Source: Streptomyces sp. L-9-10
GTDB lineage: Bacteria; Actinomycetota; Actinomycetes; Streptomycetales; Streptomycetaceae
DNA: 64,000 bases
Assembly: GCF_004151105.1 (NCBI RefSeq)
Contig: NZ_PHRF01000095.1
Span: forward strand, 310,001 to 374,000
Reading direction: 5' to 3'
The translations under genes and the position numbers were made by a program. Shown here piece after piece: positions 33,630 through 42,583 of this stretch. Each line of letters begins with the position of its first letter. Position 1 is the first letter of the stretch. The notes under the pieces were generated by a model that was not told where the DNA came from, did not search any database, and worked only from the letters and a program-made list of their open reading frames with translations.

Positions 33630-33725
33630 GTCGTGCGGGACCTTCTCGGTGGACGAGGTGAAGAGTGGACGATGTTGGGGCGGGGCGGCGGGGCCGGGGC
33701 CAGGGGCGGGGGGCGTCGGATCGGT

Positions 33726-35066
33726 TCAGGCCGCCGATTTGCGTACGGCCAGCTCCTCCTCCGCGACAGCGACCCCGAAGGCCGGCGGGACGGGTTCGCT
33801 CTTGAGGTAGAGACGGTCGGCGATCCGGCGCGGCAGCGGGTAGTACTCGAACTTCCCGTGCACCCGCCCGTCCGCGGACACCGGCTGGGCGATATAGCGG
33901 CAGACGGAGACGATCCGGTACTCCTCGCGGCCGTGTGAGTCCACGATGGCGATCTCGGTCACCCGGCGGGAGCCGTCGGCGTGCCGGGTGAGCTGCACGA
34001 TGACATCGACGGCGCTGTTGATCTGGTCCTTGATCGCCACGAACGGGATCTCGACCTCCGACATGGAGGCCAGGGTCTGGAGTCGCATCAGAGCGTCCTC
34101 GGCGCTGTTGGCGTGGACGGTGGCGAGCGAGCCGTCGTGACCGGTGGACATCGCCTGGAGCATGTCGAGCGTCTCGCCGCCACGGACCTCACCGACGATG
34201 ATGCGGTCGGGGCGCATACGCAGGGAGTTGCGTACGAGGTCGCGGATGGTGACCTGGCCCTTGCCCTCCACGTTCGAGGGGCGGCTCTCCAGCGTGATCA
34301 CATGGGACTGCTGGAGCTGGAGTTCGGCGGAGTCCTCGATGGTGACGATGCGCTCGCCGTCGGGGATGAGTCCGGAGAGGGCGTTGAGCAGCGTCGTCTT
34401 GCCGGTGCCGGTGGCGCCGGAGACGATCACGTTGAACTTGGCACGCACCAGACCGGACAGCAGGACCATCATCTGCTCGTCCAGCGAACCGAGGCCGATC
34501 ATCTCCTGAAGGGTGAAGGCCCTCGGGAAGCGCCGGATGGTGAGGATCGGCCCGGTCAGCGAGAGCGGCGGAATGATCACGTTCACACGCTCGCCGGACG
34601 GCAGTCGGGCGTCGACCATCGGATTCGCCTCGTCCACACGGCGGTTGACCGTGGAGACGATGCGCTCGATGGTCTGCATCAGCTGCTCGTTGGAGGTGAA
34701 CCGCATCGGCAGCTGCTCCAGCCGGCCGCCGCGCTCGACGAAGACCTGGTCCGCGCCGTTCACCATGATCTCGCTGATGGAGGCGTCTTCGAGCAGGGGC
34801 TCCAGGATGCCGAGACCGAGGGCCTCGTCGACGACCCGGCGGATGAGCTGGGACCGCTCGACGGTCGAGAGGACCGGGCCCTCCCTGCTGATGATGTGGC
34901 TCAGGACCCGTTCGAGGCGGGCCCGGCGCTCGGCCGCGGCGAGCGCGGACATCTCGGCGAGGTCGATCTCCTCCAGGAGCTTGGCGCGGTAGACCCCGAC
35001 GAGGAGACTCTCCTCGCTGTGCCCGTTCGTCGGCTCGGGGCTGTTGATGCGCGCCCGCAGGCTCAT
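33726..35066 (-). CDS. tadA: TadA/CpaF pilus assembly ATPase
   Basis: A 446-residue secretion ATPase of the GspE superfamily, CpaF branch. Walker A is GATGTGKTT (about 207-215), followed by ERIVTIEDSAELQL, SRPSNVEGKGQVTIRDLVRNSLRMRPD, Walker B RIIVGEVRGGE and TGHDGSLATVHAN with the conserved His. It powers Flp pilus assembly. The ATG at 35066 (MSLRARINSPEP) is preferred over an upstream in-frame start at 35141 because GGGAG lies before it and homology starts there. Confidence 0.94.
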   Translation of the reverse strand: MSLRARINSPEPTNGHSEESLLVGVYRAKLLEEIDLAEMSALAAAERRARLERVLSHIISREGPVLSTVERSQLIRRVVDEALGLGILEPLLEDASISEIMVNGADQVFVERGGRLEQLPMRFTSNEQLMQTIERIVSTVNRRVDEANPMVDARLPSGERVNVIIPPLSLTGPILTIRRFPRAFTLQEMIGLGSLDEQMMVLLSGLVRAKFNVIVSGATGTGKTTLLNALSGLIPDGERIVTIEDSAELQLQQSHVITLESRPSNVEGKGQVTIRDLVRNSLRMRPDRIIVGEVRGGETLDMLQAMSTGHDGSLATVHANSAEDALMRLQTLASMSEVEIPFVAIKDQINSAVDVIVQLTRHADGSRRVTEIAIVDSHGREEYRIVSVCRYIAQPVSADGRVHGKFEYYPLPRRIADRLYLKSEPVPPAFGVAVAEEELAVRKSAA

Positions 35067-35167
35067 GTCCTCAACTCCCAGGTTCTGCTGGTGTGCTCGG
35101 GTGGTGCGGTGATGCGGTGGTGATGCGGTGGTCGCGTCCATGACCAGCGTGCGGCCGGACGCCCGGG

Positions 35168-35548
35168 TCAGTCGAGGGGCATGGTGGCGCTCCTCTTGGC
35201 CTTGGGAAGGTCCATGCCGGGCAGGATGGCCGGGATCGTGACCTCCGCGGTGACCGTCACCTCGTCGCCGCTGATGTTCGGATCCGGGATGTTGACCGTC
35301 AGCCAGTCGCTCGTCGCGGCCTCGCCGGCCGCTTGAGGTGACAGGTTGACATCGTTGTACGTGGCTGCTCGGGCCGCTGTCCGCGCCGCCGTGCTCGCCT
35401 GCGTCACGGCGTACCCGGCCAGCCCGAGCTGGATCGCGGCGAGGGCGAGGACGAGCAGCAGGGTGATGACGCCGACGTATTCGAGGGCGATCTGGCCCTG
35501 TTCGCGCGTGCCGCGTTCGCGCGTGCCGCGCGCTGTGCGCTTCACCAT
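35168..35548 (-). CDS. TadE-like pseudopilin
   Basis: A 126-residue TadE-like protein. The short leader ends G18, followed by QIALEYVGV (Glu at +5), a hydrophobic helix (ITLLLVLALAAIQLGLAGY) and an extracellular domain with VTVTAEVTIPAILPGMDL. It should be processed by the prepilin peptidase. It overlaps in operon with the other TadE-like gene (3-bp gap). Confidence 0.88.
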   Translation of the reverse strand: MVKRTARGTRERGTREQGQIALEYVGVITLLLVLALAAIQLGLAGYAVTQASTAARTAARAATYNDVNLSPQAAGEAATSDWLTVNIPDPNISGDEVTVTAEVTIPAILPGMDLPKAKRSATMPLD

Positions 35549-35551
35549 GGG

Positions 35552-36151
35552 TCAGCTCTCCCTTACGGCCGAGGCCTGGCCCGGGACGGTGACCGGGATG
35601 TTGAAGCCGGGGAAGAGCACCGGCACTTCGAGTTCGACCTCGGCCTCCACCAGACCGGTGTCGGGGTCGTCCGAGCAGCTGATCGTGGCGCTCCAGGCCC
35701 CGGGAAGGTTCTCGGTCCCGGCCCGCTCGCAGGCCGCGGCGAGCGTCTCCGTCTCGGCGACCGTGCCCGCCCGCACCGCCTCGTCCGCCGCGTTGCCCGC
35801 GAGCGAGAAGGTGTAGCCGACCAGGGCGGCCTGCCAGAGCAGGATCACCGTGCCCAGGATGATCGGCACCATGCCGACGAACTCGACGGCGAGCTGCCCC
35901 CGGTCGTCACGAAGCCGCGCGCCACGAAGCCGCGCGTCACAGAGCCGCGCGCCACGAAGCCGCACAGAGCGCAGCCACGCGCCCCGCGACCGGTCACCAC
36001 GCAGGCGGTCGCCCCGCGGACGGCCGCCACACAAGCGCTCGCCACGCAAGCGCTCGCCGTCGCTCGGCCGCTCAGCGCGCGAGCCGCCGTCGCCCGGCCG
36101 CGCGGCCGGGCCCTCTCCGTATCGTCGTACGTCTGCTCTTGGGACACTCAT
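35552..36151 (-). CDS. TadE-like pseudopilin with repeat-expanded leader
   Basis: A 199-residue TadE-like protein. Cleavage motif G85/QLAVEF (Glu at +5), helix VGMVPIILGTVILLWQAALVGY, then the conserved SLAGNAADEAVRAG and a domain with two cysteines (AACERAG, ISCSDDPD) ending in VLFPGFNIPVTVPG. The 85-residue leader is odd: residues 33-84 are a tandem Arg/Leu/Gly repeat (RLRGARL, RLRGDR) encoded by degenerate DNA repeats; such leaders are usually under about 40 residues. The ATG at 36151 has GGGGGAG about 9 bases upstream. Confidence 0.83.
   Translation of the reverse strand: MSVPRADVRRYGEGPAARPGDGGSRAERPSDGERLRGERLCGGRPRGDRLRGDRSRGAWLRSVRLRGARLCDARLRGARLRDDRGQLAVEFVGMVPIILGTVILLWQAALVGYTFSLAGNAADEAVRAGTVAETETLAAACERAGTENLPGAWSATISCSDDPDTGLVEAEVELEVPVLFPGFNIPVTVPGQASAVRES
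35900..36055. repeat. Degenerate tandem repeat within tadE leader
   Basis: Short units around CCACGAAGCCGCGCG, CGCGCGTCACA and CACGCAAGCGCTCG recur at variable spacing (roughly 12-15 bp), all in the minus-strand reading frame and encoding the Arg-rich leader. They look like slippage-driven expansion. Confidence 0.75.
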
Positions 36152-36189
36152 GCTTCAACGCTCCCCCTCCGGCGGGTGGGCTGGCCTCA

Positions 36190-37446
36190 TCAGTCGTGCT
36201 GCTTCGATCGTCCGCGCAGGACCCCGACCGATCCGCGGTCTCCCTTGAACTTGCTGCTTTTCTCCCCGCCTTCGGGCGTTTTCACCAGGCCCAGTTCCCC
36301 GGCCAGCCCCCACATCGCCTGCTTCACCGTGGACCTGGACTCCAGGTCCTGCATCCGGCCGGCGTCGACCGCGGACTGCAGTTCCTTGAAGTTGGCCGGG
36401 ATCGTCACGCGCGCGACACGGGTGCTGGTGATCCGTTCGATCAGCGGCGGCTGGATCTCGGTGTTGCGCGTGTGGCGGTTGACGACGATCACGGTCTCCT
36501 CCGCCTTGCGGATCTGGAGCCGGTCCCACAGCCGCACCATGCGCTTCGCCGCCCGGACCGACACCACATCGGGGGTCGTCAGCAGCAGGGTGGTGTCGGC
36601 CATCTCGATCGCGGCGGCGTTGGCGCTGTTCATCTGGGTGCCGCAGTCGATGATGACGACCTCGTAGCGGTTGCGCAGCGCGCTGACGATCTGCCGTACG
36701 GACCGTTCGTTGACCTCCTCGCCGCGCTCCCCCTCCCCCGGCGCCAGCAGCATCCCTATGCCGCTCGGGTGGATGTAGACCGCGTCCTGGAGCACCCGGG
36801 GAGATATGTCCTGGATGGTGGCGAGGTCCACGATCGACCGCCGGAACTGCACATCGAGGTACGAGGCGATGTCGCCGGCCTGGAGGTCGAGGTCCGCGAG
36901 CGCGGTGTTCATGCCGGACGCCCGCGCCGCCAGGGCCAGCTGGACGGCGACCATGGTCGTGCCCACGCCGCCCTTCGCGCCGCTGACGGTGATGACCGTA
37001 CCGCCGGGGCCGGTGAACACATCGGCGCCCTGGCCGAGATGGCGCCGTACACCCACCGACCAGGCCGCCGCAGCCTGTACGCGCTGGGCGAGTTCCTCGT
37101 ACGAGAGCGGCAGTCCGACCAGACCCCGGGCGCCGGAGTCCATCGCGGCCGCGAAGAAGCCGGGACCGGCGTCCGTGGTGACGAGGATGACCCCGACGGC
37201 CGGGAAGCGCAGGGCCACTTCCCGGATCAGTTCGAGCGCCGGTACCGGACCGATCCGCTCATGGACCAGGACCACTTCCGGCAGCTCGTCGATCGACTCG
37301 GCGGCCAGCCTGGCCAGGGTGTCGATCAGCGAGGTGGAGTCGCCGACCGGTGCGGCCGGTTCGGCGTCAGGGAGCTGACTGAGCAGAGTCGTGATGGACC
37401 GGGCGGCGTCGGCGTCCCCGACGACCGGCAGGATTCTGGTGCTCAT
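36190..37446 (-). CDS. tadZ: TadZ/CpaE-like pilus localisation ATPase
   Basis: A 418-residue protein with an N-terminal receiver-like domain (VVLVHERI, LVTTDAGPGFFAAAMDSGARGLVGLPLSYEEL) lacking a canonical phospho-acceptor set, and a C-terminal MinD/ParA-type ATPase with deviant Walker A SGAKGGVGTT, DLDLQAGDIASYLD and VVIIDCGTQMN. TadZ places the Tad machine within the cell. ATG 37446 has GAGGGA upstream; it follows the CpaB gene stop by 7 bp. Confidence 0.9.
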   Translation of the reverse strand: MSTRILPVVGDADAARSITTLLSQLPDAEPAAPVGDSTSLIDTLARLAAESIDELPEVVLVHERIGPVPALELIREVALRFPAVGVILVTTDAGPGFFAAAMDSGARGLVGLPLSYEELAQRVQAAAAWSVGVRRHLGQGADVFTGPGGTVITVSGAKGGVGTTMVAVQLALAARASGMNTALADLDLQAGDIASYLDVQFRRSIVDLATIQDISPRVLQDAVYIHPSGIGMLLAPGEGERGEEVNERSVRQIVSALRNRYEVVIIDCGTQMNSANAAAIEMADTTLLLTTPDVVSVRAAKRMVRLWDRLQIRKAEETVIVVNRHTRNTEIQPPLIERITSTRVARVTIPANFKELQSAVDAGRMQDLESRSTVKQAMWGLAGELGLVKTPEGGEKSSKFKGDRGSVGVLRGRSKQHD

Positions 37447-37453
37447 ACGTCCC

Positions 37454-38164
37454 TCACTTGTCCCCTTCGAGGGTGTAGGTGTTCTCCCCCGGGCGCAGCG
37501 TGGTGGGGCTGCCGTCGGCGAGGAGCGCGAGGCGTACGTGCTTCGCGAAGGACTCGGCGTACGCGACGCGCTGGGCGTCCTTGGTCTTCAGCGCGAAGGT
37601 GATCGGCACCGCCTTGGTGGCCGCGCTGCGGTTGCTGCTGCTCTCGTCGGGCTGGAGTGCGGTGAGCTTGCCGACCTCGAGGACCTTGGCGTTGGGGACG
37701 ATGATCCGTGACTGGGCCTGGGCGTCCTTGTTCTCGGCGGCGAAGGTCGCGAAGATGTTGACCAGGTCACCCGGCAGGATCTTCCCGGCGACACCGGTCG
37801 ACGCGTCGATCATGATCGCGATTTCCTGCTCGTCGTTGGCGAGCGCGGGCCGGTTGACGATCATGTCGTCCTGGAGCAGCGAGCCCTGCTTGAGCTGGGT
37901 GACGGCGATCTTTCCGTTGACGACGGCCAGATCGGTCACCGCGTTCTCGGAGAGCCAGCGCTTCGGCATGCTGATCTTCTCGAACTGCCCCTCGGTGAGC
38001 GGGGTGTACGGCGCGACGTCCGCCTTCAGCCGGTACGCGGACACCTCGGGTCCGACCTTCGAATTCACGTCGCTGATCACGGAGAGGACACCGGCGAACG
38101 CGGCGAAGGCGCAGAGGACCGAGAGAAGAAGGAGTATGACGCCGCGGCGTTGCCGTGAATTCAT
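37454..38164 (-). CDS. cpaB: CpaB/RcpC-like SAF domain protein
   Basis: A 236-residue protein with one N-terminal membrane helix (GVILLLLSVLCAFAAFAGVL) and a SAF/CpaB-type domain: TPLTEGQFEKISMPKRWL, IAIMIDASTGVAGKILPGDLVNIFATF, and the C-terminal AEVGKL/DAQRVAYAESFAKHVRLALLADGSP. In Gram-negatives this protein works with the secretin; no secretin is expected here, so it probably acts in the periplasm-like space. It opens the core Tad operon; a GGGCCC pair lies about 160 bp upstream but the -10 spacing does not match the other sites. Confidence 0.88.
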   Translation of the reverse strand: MNSRQRRGVILLLLSVLCAFAAFAGVLSVISDVNSKVGPEVSAYRLKADVAPYTPLTEGQFEKISMPKRWLSENAVTDLAVVNGKIAVTQLKQGSLLQDDMIVNRPALANDEQEIAIMIDASTGVAGKILPGDLVNIFATFAAENKDAQAQSRIIVPNAKVLEVGKLTALQPDESSSNRSAATKAVPITFALKTKDAQRVAYAESFAKHVRLALLADGSPTTLRPGENTYTLEGDK

Positions 38165-38407
38165 GGGCGGAGCAACCTCGTTCGGTGACGTGAGTGTGAG
38201 GGCGGGGTGTCAGGGCTGAGAAGGAGACCGACGTGTGAAATCGGTGTGTCGAATTGGTGTGTGAAGCGGGAGCGGGGGAGTCTGACGATTGGATCGGGGG
38301 TATCGGGAGCCGGGGGAGGAAACGGGGCCCTGGGGCCGGAGGAGCGCGAGGAGAGCGCCCCGGTCGTGAGCGGGTCGTGAGGGGTGCCGCACGCGCGGCG
38401 CGTACGC

Positions 38408-39388
38408 CTAGGTGGATGTTCCGTGGTTCAGGACACCGGCGGCGCCCATTTGGTTCTCCGGCGGTGTCAGTGGAGCCGAACAGAATCCGCAGCGATCACC
38501 TATGAGTTCGATGCCGCACCAGGAACACACCTCTCTTCGTACGGAGGAGACCAGCTGATAGAGGACGGAGATGTCCGGCAGGAACGCGGCGAACTCGACC
38601 ATCTTGGAAGTCCCCCACCAGCGCGGAGAATCCGCCGGGAGAGCACTTTCCTGGATCCCCTGGACGCGCCACGCGGGCGCGAGGGTCTTGGTCACCCAGT
38701 CGGACTGCAACTGCCCTTTTCCGACGATGAGTTGGGTCCCGAAGTCGGGGCCCGCGAGTTTTCCGGCTCCGCCGATCTTGATCAGTTGGGGCGACGGGTT
38801 GGCGAGCACCCCGAACTGGGATCCGGGCACCCAGGACTTCGCATGGGTCTTGAGACTCACGGGCACCCGGTCGAGCCTGGTCACGGAGTTGAGCTGCGCC
38901 CCGGCGTAGATGTAGTGCGAGAGCAGCCGGGCCGCGGAAGCGACGATTCCGGCACTGAAGTCACAGATGGACAATTGCCGCAGCTGGCGCACCAGTACGG
39001 CCACGCCGAGCGGCGGCAGATCGAGCTTGAGCAGGGCGATCCGGTCGGTCTCCAGGACCGACCGGACGGTGTGCAGGCGTCGTTCGTGAGCCGCCGTGAT
39101 CGACGCGGGGTAGAGCGCCACGACGTAGCCGTGCTGCTCCACGAGAACCTGCATGTCGGCGAGCGCGGCGTCCAGTGGCTGGGCGTCGGGTGACTGGAGC
39201 AGCGCCGCGGTCGGCGTCTGCTGGTCCGTCGGTGGTAGCACCAGATCAGGACTGGTGACAGCAATCGCGGTCGGCACGCTGGTTCCCCGTTCGGCTCCGG
39301 CCGCCGGAGTCCCGACGGCCGCAGTTCTGTCTCCTGCTCCGTGCTTCTGCTTCAGCACTTTATCCACCTCGTACTGCGCAGAGAACAC
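38408..39388 (-). CDS. Protein with C-terminal zinc ribbon, upstream of the Tad genes
   Basis: A 326-residue soluble protein. The central part holds VVALYPASITAAHERRLHTV and LLKLDLPPLGVAVLVRQLRQLS; the C-terminus has four cysteines arranged CSWCG-x6-CGFC, a zinc ribbon. I do not recognise the main domain. Its place just before cpaB on the same strand suggests a cytosolic role in pilus assembly or its control. The GTG at 39388 lacks a clear ribosome site, so the start is uncertain. It is divergent from a pilin chimera and may share its GGGCCC boxes. Confidence 0.65.
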   Translation of the reverse strand: MFSAQYEVDKVLKQKHGAGDRTAAVGTPAAGAERGTSVPTAIAVTSPDLVLPPTDQQTPTAALLQSPDAQPLDAALADMQVLVEQHGYVVALYPASITAAHERRLHTVRSVLETDRIALLKLDLPPLGVAVLVRQLRQLSICDFSAGIVASAARLLSHYIYAGAQLNSVTRLDRVPVSLKTHAKSWVPGSQFGVLANPSPQLIKIGGAGKLAGPDFGTQLIVGKGQLQSDWVTKTLAPAWRVQGIQESALPADSPRWWGTSKMVEFAAFLPDISVLYQLVSSVRREVCSWCGIELIGDRCGFCSAPLTPPENQMGAAGVLNHGTST

Positions 39389-39513
39389 CTATCAGATGAC
39401 GATGCCAGGGATACGGGTGGCAGCCTCCGGCAAAGCGGGCGAAGCAGTCAGTTGTTCACTGCCGTTTCAATTAATATTCCATTTGGTCGAATTCCGCATC
39501 CAATCGCTCCAGT

Positions 39514-39570
39514 TTGGGCCCGAGTTGGGCCCACGGGCCCACGAACGGGCATCACCGGGGCCCGTACGCT
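39514..39570 (+). promoter_or_regulatory. GGGCCC-box promoter of pilin chimera 1
   Basis: Plus strand: TTGGGCCC (39514), TTGGGCCC (39525), GGGCCCACG (39535, 8 bp after the previous GGG), then 21 bp and TACGCT (39565-39570). The predicted start is near 39577, about 48 bases before the ATG. Confidence 0.6.
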
Positions 39571-39624
39571 CCCCTTCCGATTCCGTGTGCGAGAGGCACT
39601 CGGTCACCGAGGGGGACGGGTCGG

Positions 39625-41280
39625 ATGAGAAGCCGGATCAGACGCCGGATGAGACGCCGGGTGGAGCCCTGGATGACACACGGCTCGGCACACCGCACGG
39701 CACACCGCACGGCACATCGGACGGCACACCGGACGGCACACCGGACGGGACGGCGGAAGCCGCCTGACGGCGCTCGTGACCGAGGGGCCACGGCCACCGA
39801 GTACGCGGGCGTGATCGTGGTCGTGGCGGCCGTCGTCGGGGCGCTGGTCGGTACGGGAGTCGACCAGACCCTGGCGGACGGTCTGCGCTGTCTGATCACC
39901 TTCAGCGGCCCCTGCGACGCGGGCGGCGGCGGTGACCAGGACCGGGCCACGCCCAGGACCGACGCCGACTACGAGCCGCCGCTGTGCCAGATCTCCTCGG
40001 TCACCGACAAGGCGGGCGCCAAGGCGAAGGTCCTCTTCATCGAGTGGGGCGAGGAGTACGGCTTCCAGCAGACGACGTTCCAGTCCAACAAGGACCTCAA
40101 CAAGGACGGCAGGGTTGACGCGAACGACCAGCAGGTCATGATGACGTTCACCGACGCCGCCTCCGTCGCCGCCAAGAAGGACTGGAAACCGGGCGCGAAG
40201 ATCGGCAAGTTCGGCGCGGACAAGGTCGAGCTGGGCGCCGGGATCAAGGTCACCAACGGCGACACCTGGGTCTTCGACAGTGAGGAGCAGGCCGCGTCGT
40301 TCCGTGACGACATCGAGGAACTCAAGACGTACGAGCTGGCCAACCGCAACACCAACGCGCGCGGCGGCGGCCTCGGCAACAGCATCCTCTACCTCTTCGG
40401 CAAGGGCCCGATGGCCAAGGAGGAGGAGCTGCGCGACCGGATCGAGGAGAAGCTCGGCAACCGCCACATCAGCTACGGCAAGGTCGGCCTGGAGGCCAGC
40501 GCGGCGGGCGGGCTCAAGCTGTCGGCGGGTGACGAGAAGAAGCTGAGCGCCACCCTCGGCGGCACCTTCAAGTTCTCGCCCGAGGTGACCTGGACCGACA
40601 ACAGCTTCAAGGGCACCAAGGCGTACACGTACAGCGCGGCCGTCGAGTACGGCGGCAAGGTCGGGTACGAGGCCGGGCCCCTCGGCGGGGAGGCCTCCTC
40701 GTCCACCACGCAGACCGGCACGATCACCGTCACACACGACAAGAAGACGGGCGAGCTGCTGCGCATCGACATGACCCGCACGGTCGAGAAGGGCGCCACG
40801 AAGGACGGCGTGAAGGTCGGCGGGGACAACGGCAAGGACGGCGACGACAAGCGCGGCGGCAGCGGCGGGGCGAAGGGCACCGACGGGGCCACCGGTATCG
40901 AGGTCGTCACCAACTCCGTGGTCATCCCGCCCGGCTCCGACGGCGACGAGCAGCGCCGGATCGCGCAGGAGTGGCTGGACGGACACGGCGACAACGCCGC
41001 GCCCTTCACCTACATGTTCGACGACCACGCGCCGACGAAGCGCCCCGGCGCGGACGATCCGTTCGGGCGGCTCCTCTTCGACGAGGGGCTCTCCAGCCGG
41101 ACGAACTACACCGGAAACACGGAGGCCGCGGAGTACGGCTTCGAGCTGAACCTGGGGCTCAGCCTCGGCTTCTCGGTCTCCACCGAGAAGAAGGAGGAGA
41201 CCCTCGACGAGGCGCGGTTCCTGGGGGCACCCCATGGGGACAGCCGCACCTATCTTCCGTACAGCTACTGTGCGAACTGA
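39625..41280 (+). CDS. Flp pilin-passenger chimera 1
   Basis: A 551-residue protein beginning as a prepilin: basic leader with (AHRT)5 repeat, cleavage motif G54/ATATEY (Glu at +5), helix AGVIVVVAAVVGALVGTGV, then LADGLRCLITFSGPC aligning with the Flp tail but with two Cys. After a Gly-rich linker follow about 450 residues of mostly beta-patterned sequence with DLNKDGRVDANDQ (dockerin/EF-hand-like) and EYGFELNLGLSLGFSV near the end. A second copy of this architecture is at 50043-51704; their C-terminal 130 residues align. The function of the passenger is unknown. The ATG at 39625 has GAGGGGGA upstream; a Met at residue 17 is an alternative. Confidence 0.78.
   Translation: MRSRIRRRMRRRVEPWMTHGSAHRTAHRTAHRTAHRTAHRTGRRKPPDGARDRGATATEYAGVIVVVAAVVGALVGTGVDQTLADGLRCLITFSGPCDAGGGGDQDRATPRTDADYEPPLCQISSVTDKAGAKAKVLFIEWGEEYGFQQTTFQSNKDLNKDGRVDANDQQVMMTFTDAASVAAKKDWKPGAKIGKFGADKVELGAGIKVTNGDTWVFDSEEQAASFRDDIEELKTYELANRNTNARGGGLGNSILYLFGKGPMAKEEELRDRIEEKLGNRHISYGKVGLEASAAGGLKLSAGDEKKLSATLGGTFKFSPEVTWTDNSFKGTKAYTYSAAVEYGGKVGYEAGPLGGEASSSTTQTGTITVTHDKKTGELLRIDMTRTVEKGATKDGVKVGGDNGKDGDDKRGGSGGAKGTDGATGIEVVTNSVVIPPGSDGDEQRRIAQEWLDGHGDNAAPFTYMFDDHAPTKRPGADDPFGRLLFDEGLSSRTNYTGNTEAAEYGFELNLGLSLGFSVSTEKKEETLDEARFLGAPHGDSRTYLPYSYCAN
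39688..39750 (+). repeat. 12-bp tandem repeat in the leader of pilin chimera 1
   Basis: CACACCGCACGG-like 12-bp units are repeated about five times in frame and encode AHRT repeats in the prepilin leader. In-frame units keep the frame open whatever the copy number. Confidence 0.9.
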
Positions 41281-41308
41281 CCCGGCCGGCGACAGGAGCA
41301 CACCAGCC

Positions 41309-41986
41309 ATGAGGACACCCGCCATCACCACCCCGACCAGGCCGAACAGCGCGAGCAGCGGAAGCACCGGGAGCAGCCCGAGAGGCGGCGTCGGCGGCGG
41401 CCCGAGGAGCGGGAGCGGCCCGGGAAGCGGAAGGACACCGCGCCGGCCGGCCGCCGCTTCCGCCACCGCCGCCGCCTGCGCCGCCGTCGTCGCGCTGGTG
41501 GCCGGGTGCGGTACGGACACGACGGCCGGCGTGGTGCCCGAGGGCTGGGGCACGCTGAAGACCTCCGCGGTCACGGTCGCCCACCCGCCCGCCTTCACTC
41601 CCCAGAGCGCCGGCGAGCGGAGCACGTACAACGCCGCGGCGGCGACGCTCACCGAGGGCGGCGAGGACGTCGGGATGATCACCGTCCAGCTCGACTTCAC
41701 CAACGCCGACTCGGTGGACGAGGCGGCGATCGGCGCCGAGGCGGGCATCGCCCTCGGCTCGACGCTGGGGAAGCAGCGCGAGGTCGAGGTCGCGGGGCCC
41801 GAGGGCAGGGCGGAGGCGCGGCGCATCGACTTCGAGTTCACCGAGAAGGGCTCCCGGATCAAGGGCGTGATCGTCGCCGGGCTCGACTCCGCGAAGAAGT
41901 CCTACGCGGTACGGGTCGACGCGGCCAGGGGAAGACTCGGCGACGGCGACCTGACGAAGATCATCGACTCGATCACCCTCAAGTAG
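41309..41986 (+). CDS. Lipoprotein downstream of pilin chimera 1
   Basis: A 225-residue lipoprotein. An unusually long low-complexity N-terminus (Ser/Gly/Pro/Arg) precedes the hydrophobic segment ATAAACAAVVALVAGC with lipobox LVAGC, so the true start may be internal. The secreted domain (TSAVTVAHPPAFTPQ, VGMITVQLDFTNADSVDEAAI, IKGVIVAGLDSAKKSYAVRV) resembles LpqN/Mog1/PsbP-like lipoproteins. It starts 28 bp after chimera 1, so it is probably co-transcribed. Confidence 0.72.
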   Translation: MRTPAITTPTRPNSASSGSTGSSPRGGVGGGPRSGSGPGSGRTPRRPAAASATAAACAAVVALVAGCGTDTTAGVVPEGWGTLKTSAVTVAHPPAFTPQSAGERSTYNAAAATLTEGGEDVGMITVQLDFTNADSVDEAAIGAEAGIALGSTLGKQREVEVAGPEGRAEARRIDFEFTEKGSRIKGVIVAGLDSAKKSYAVRVDAARGRLGDGDLTKIIDSITLK

Positions 41987-41995
41987 GCGGCCACC

Positions 41996-42418
41996 ATGGA
42001 CATCCCGGGCGGTGACTACGTCTTCTTCGGGGGCATGACCCTGCTGTTCGGCTGGCTGGCGGCCCACTACGCCCGGCGGCTGGCGGCGGTGACACGCGCG
42101 CTGCGGGCGGGCGGCCGGGCGGCCGGTGTGTGCGTACGGATCGAGAGCGAGCCGTACAACCGCTCGGACGCGCGCCGGTACGTCTTCTCCTTCCGCACCC
42201 CGGACGGGCGGAGCGTCGAGTTCGAGGATCTGGCGACGGGCGCGGTGCGGGTGGGCTCGCAGGTCACGGTGGCGTACGACCCGGCGGCCCCCGAGCGCAC
42301 GGCGACGGTCGCGGGGCGCGGCAACTGGCCGCCGGTGGCGCAGTACGTACTGCTGGTGACGGGGTGCGGGCTGGCGGCGGCCTGCTTCGCGGCGGTGCTG
42401 GTGTTCACGGCGATCTGA
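41996..42418 (+). CDS. DUF3592-type membrane protein
   Basis: A 140-residue protein with a helix at each end (YVFFGGMTLLFGWLAAHYA, QYVLLVTGCGLAAACFAAVL) flanking a small beta-rich domain (YVFSFRTPDGRSVEFEDLATG, VGSQVTVAYDPAAPERTATV), the DUF3592 layout. It follows the lipoprotein gene by 9 bp. Function unknown. Confidence 0.82.
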   Translation: MDIPGGDYVFFGGMTLLFGWLAAHYARRLAAVTRALRAGGRAAGVCVRIESEPYNRSDARRYVFSFRTPDGRSVEFEDLATGAVRVGSQVTVAYDPAAPERTATVAGRGNWPPVAQYVLLVTGCGLAAACFAAVLVFTAI

Positions 42419-42583
42419 GCGGGGCCGGTGCGGACCGGTCCGGCCGGTCCGGTCCGGGGCACCGCGGCTCCCGGTCCGATCCGGGAAATGAATCGACAGC
42501 GAAAACGATCTGAAGAACGATCTGAAGTACGGGGATCTGATGCACGGCGATCTGTTCAGCCATCCGTTCGGAGGCGAGAGGCG

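Noticed and set aside
38322..38339. GGGCCC pair upstream of cpaB as a seventh member of the shared promoter set
   Set aside because: The two boxes are 8 bp apart, but no -10-like hexamer lies 20-21 bp further on, so it was left out of the set.
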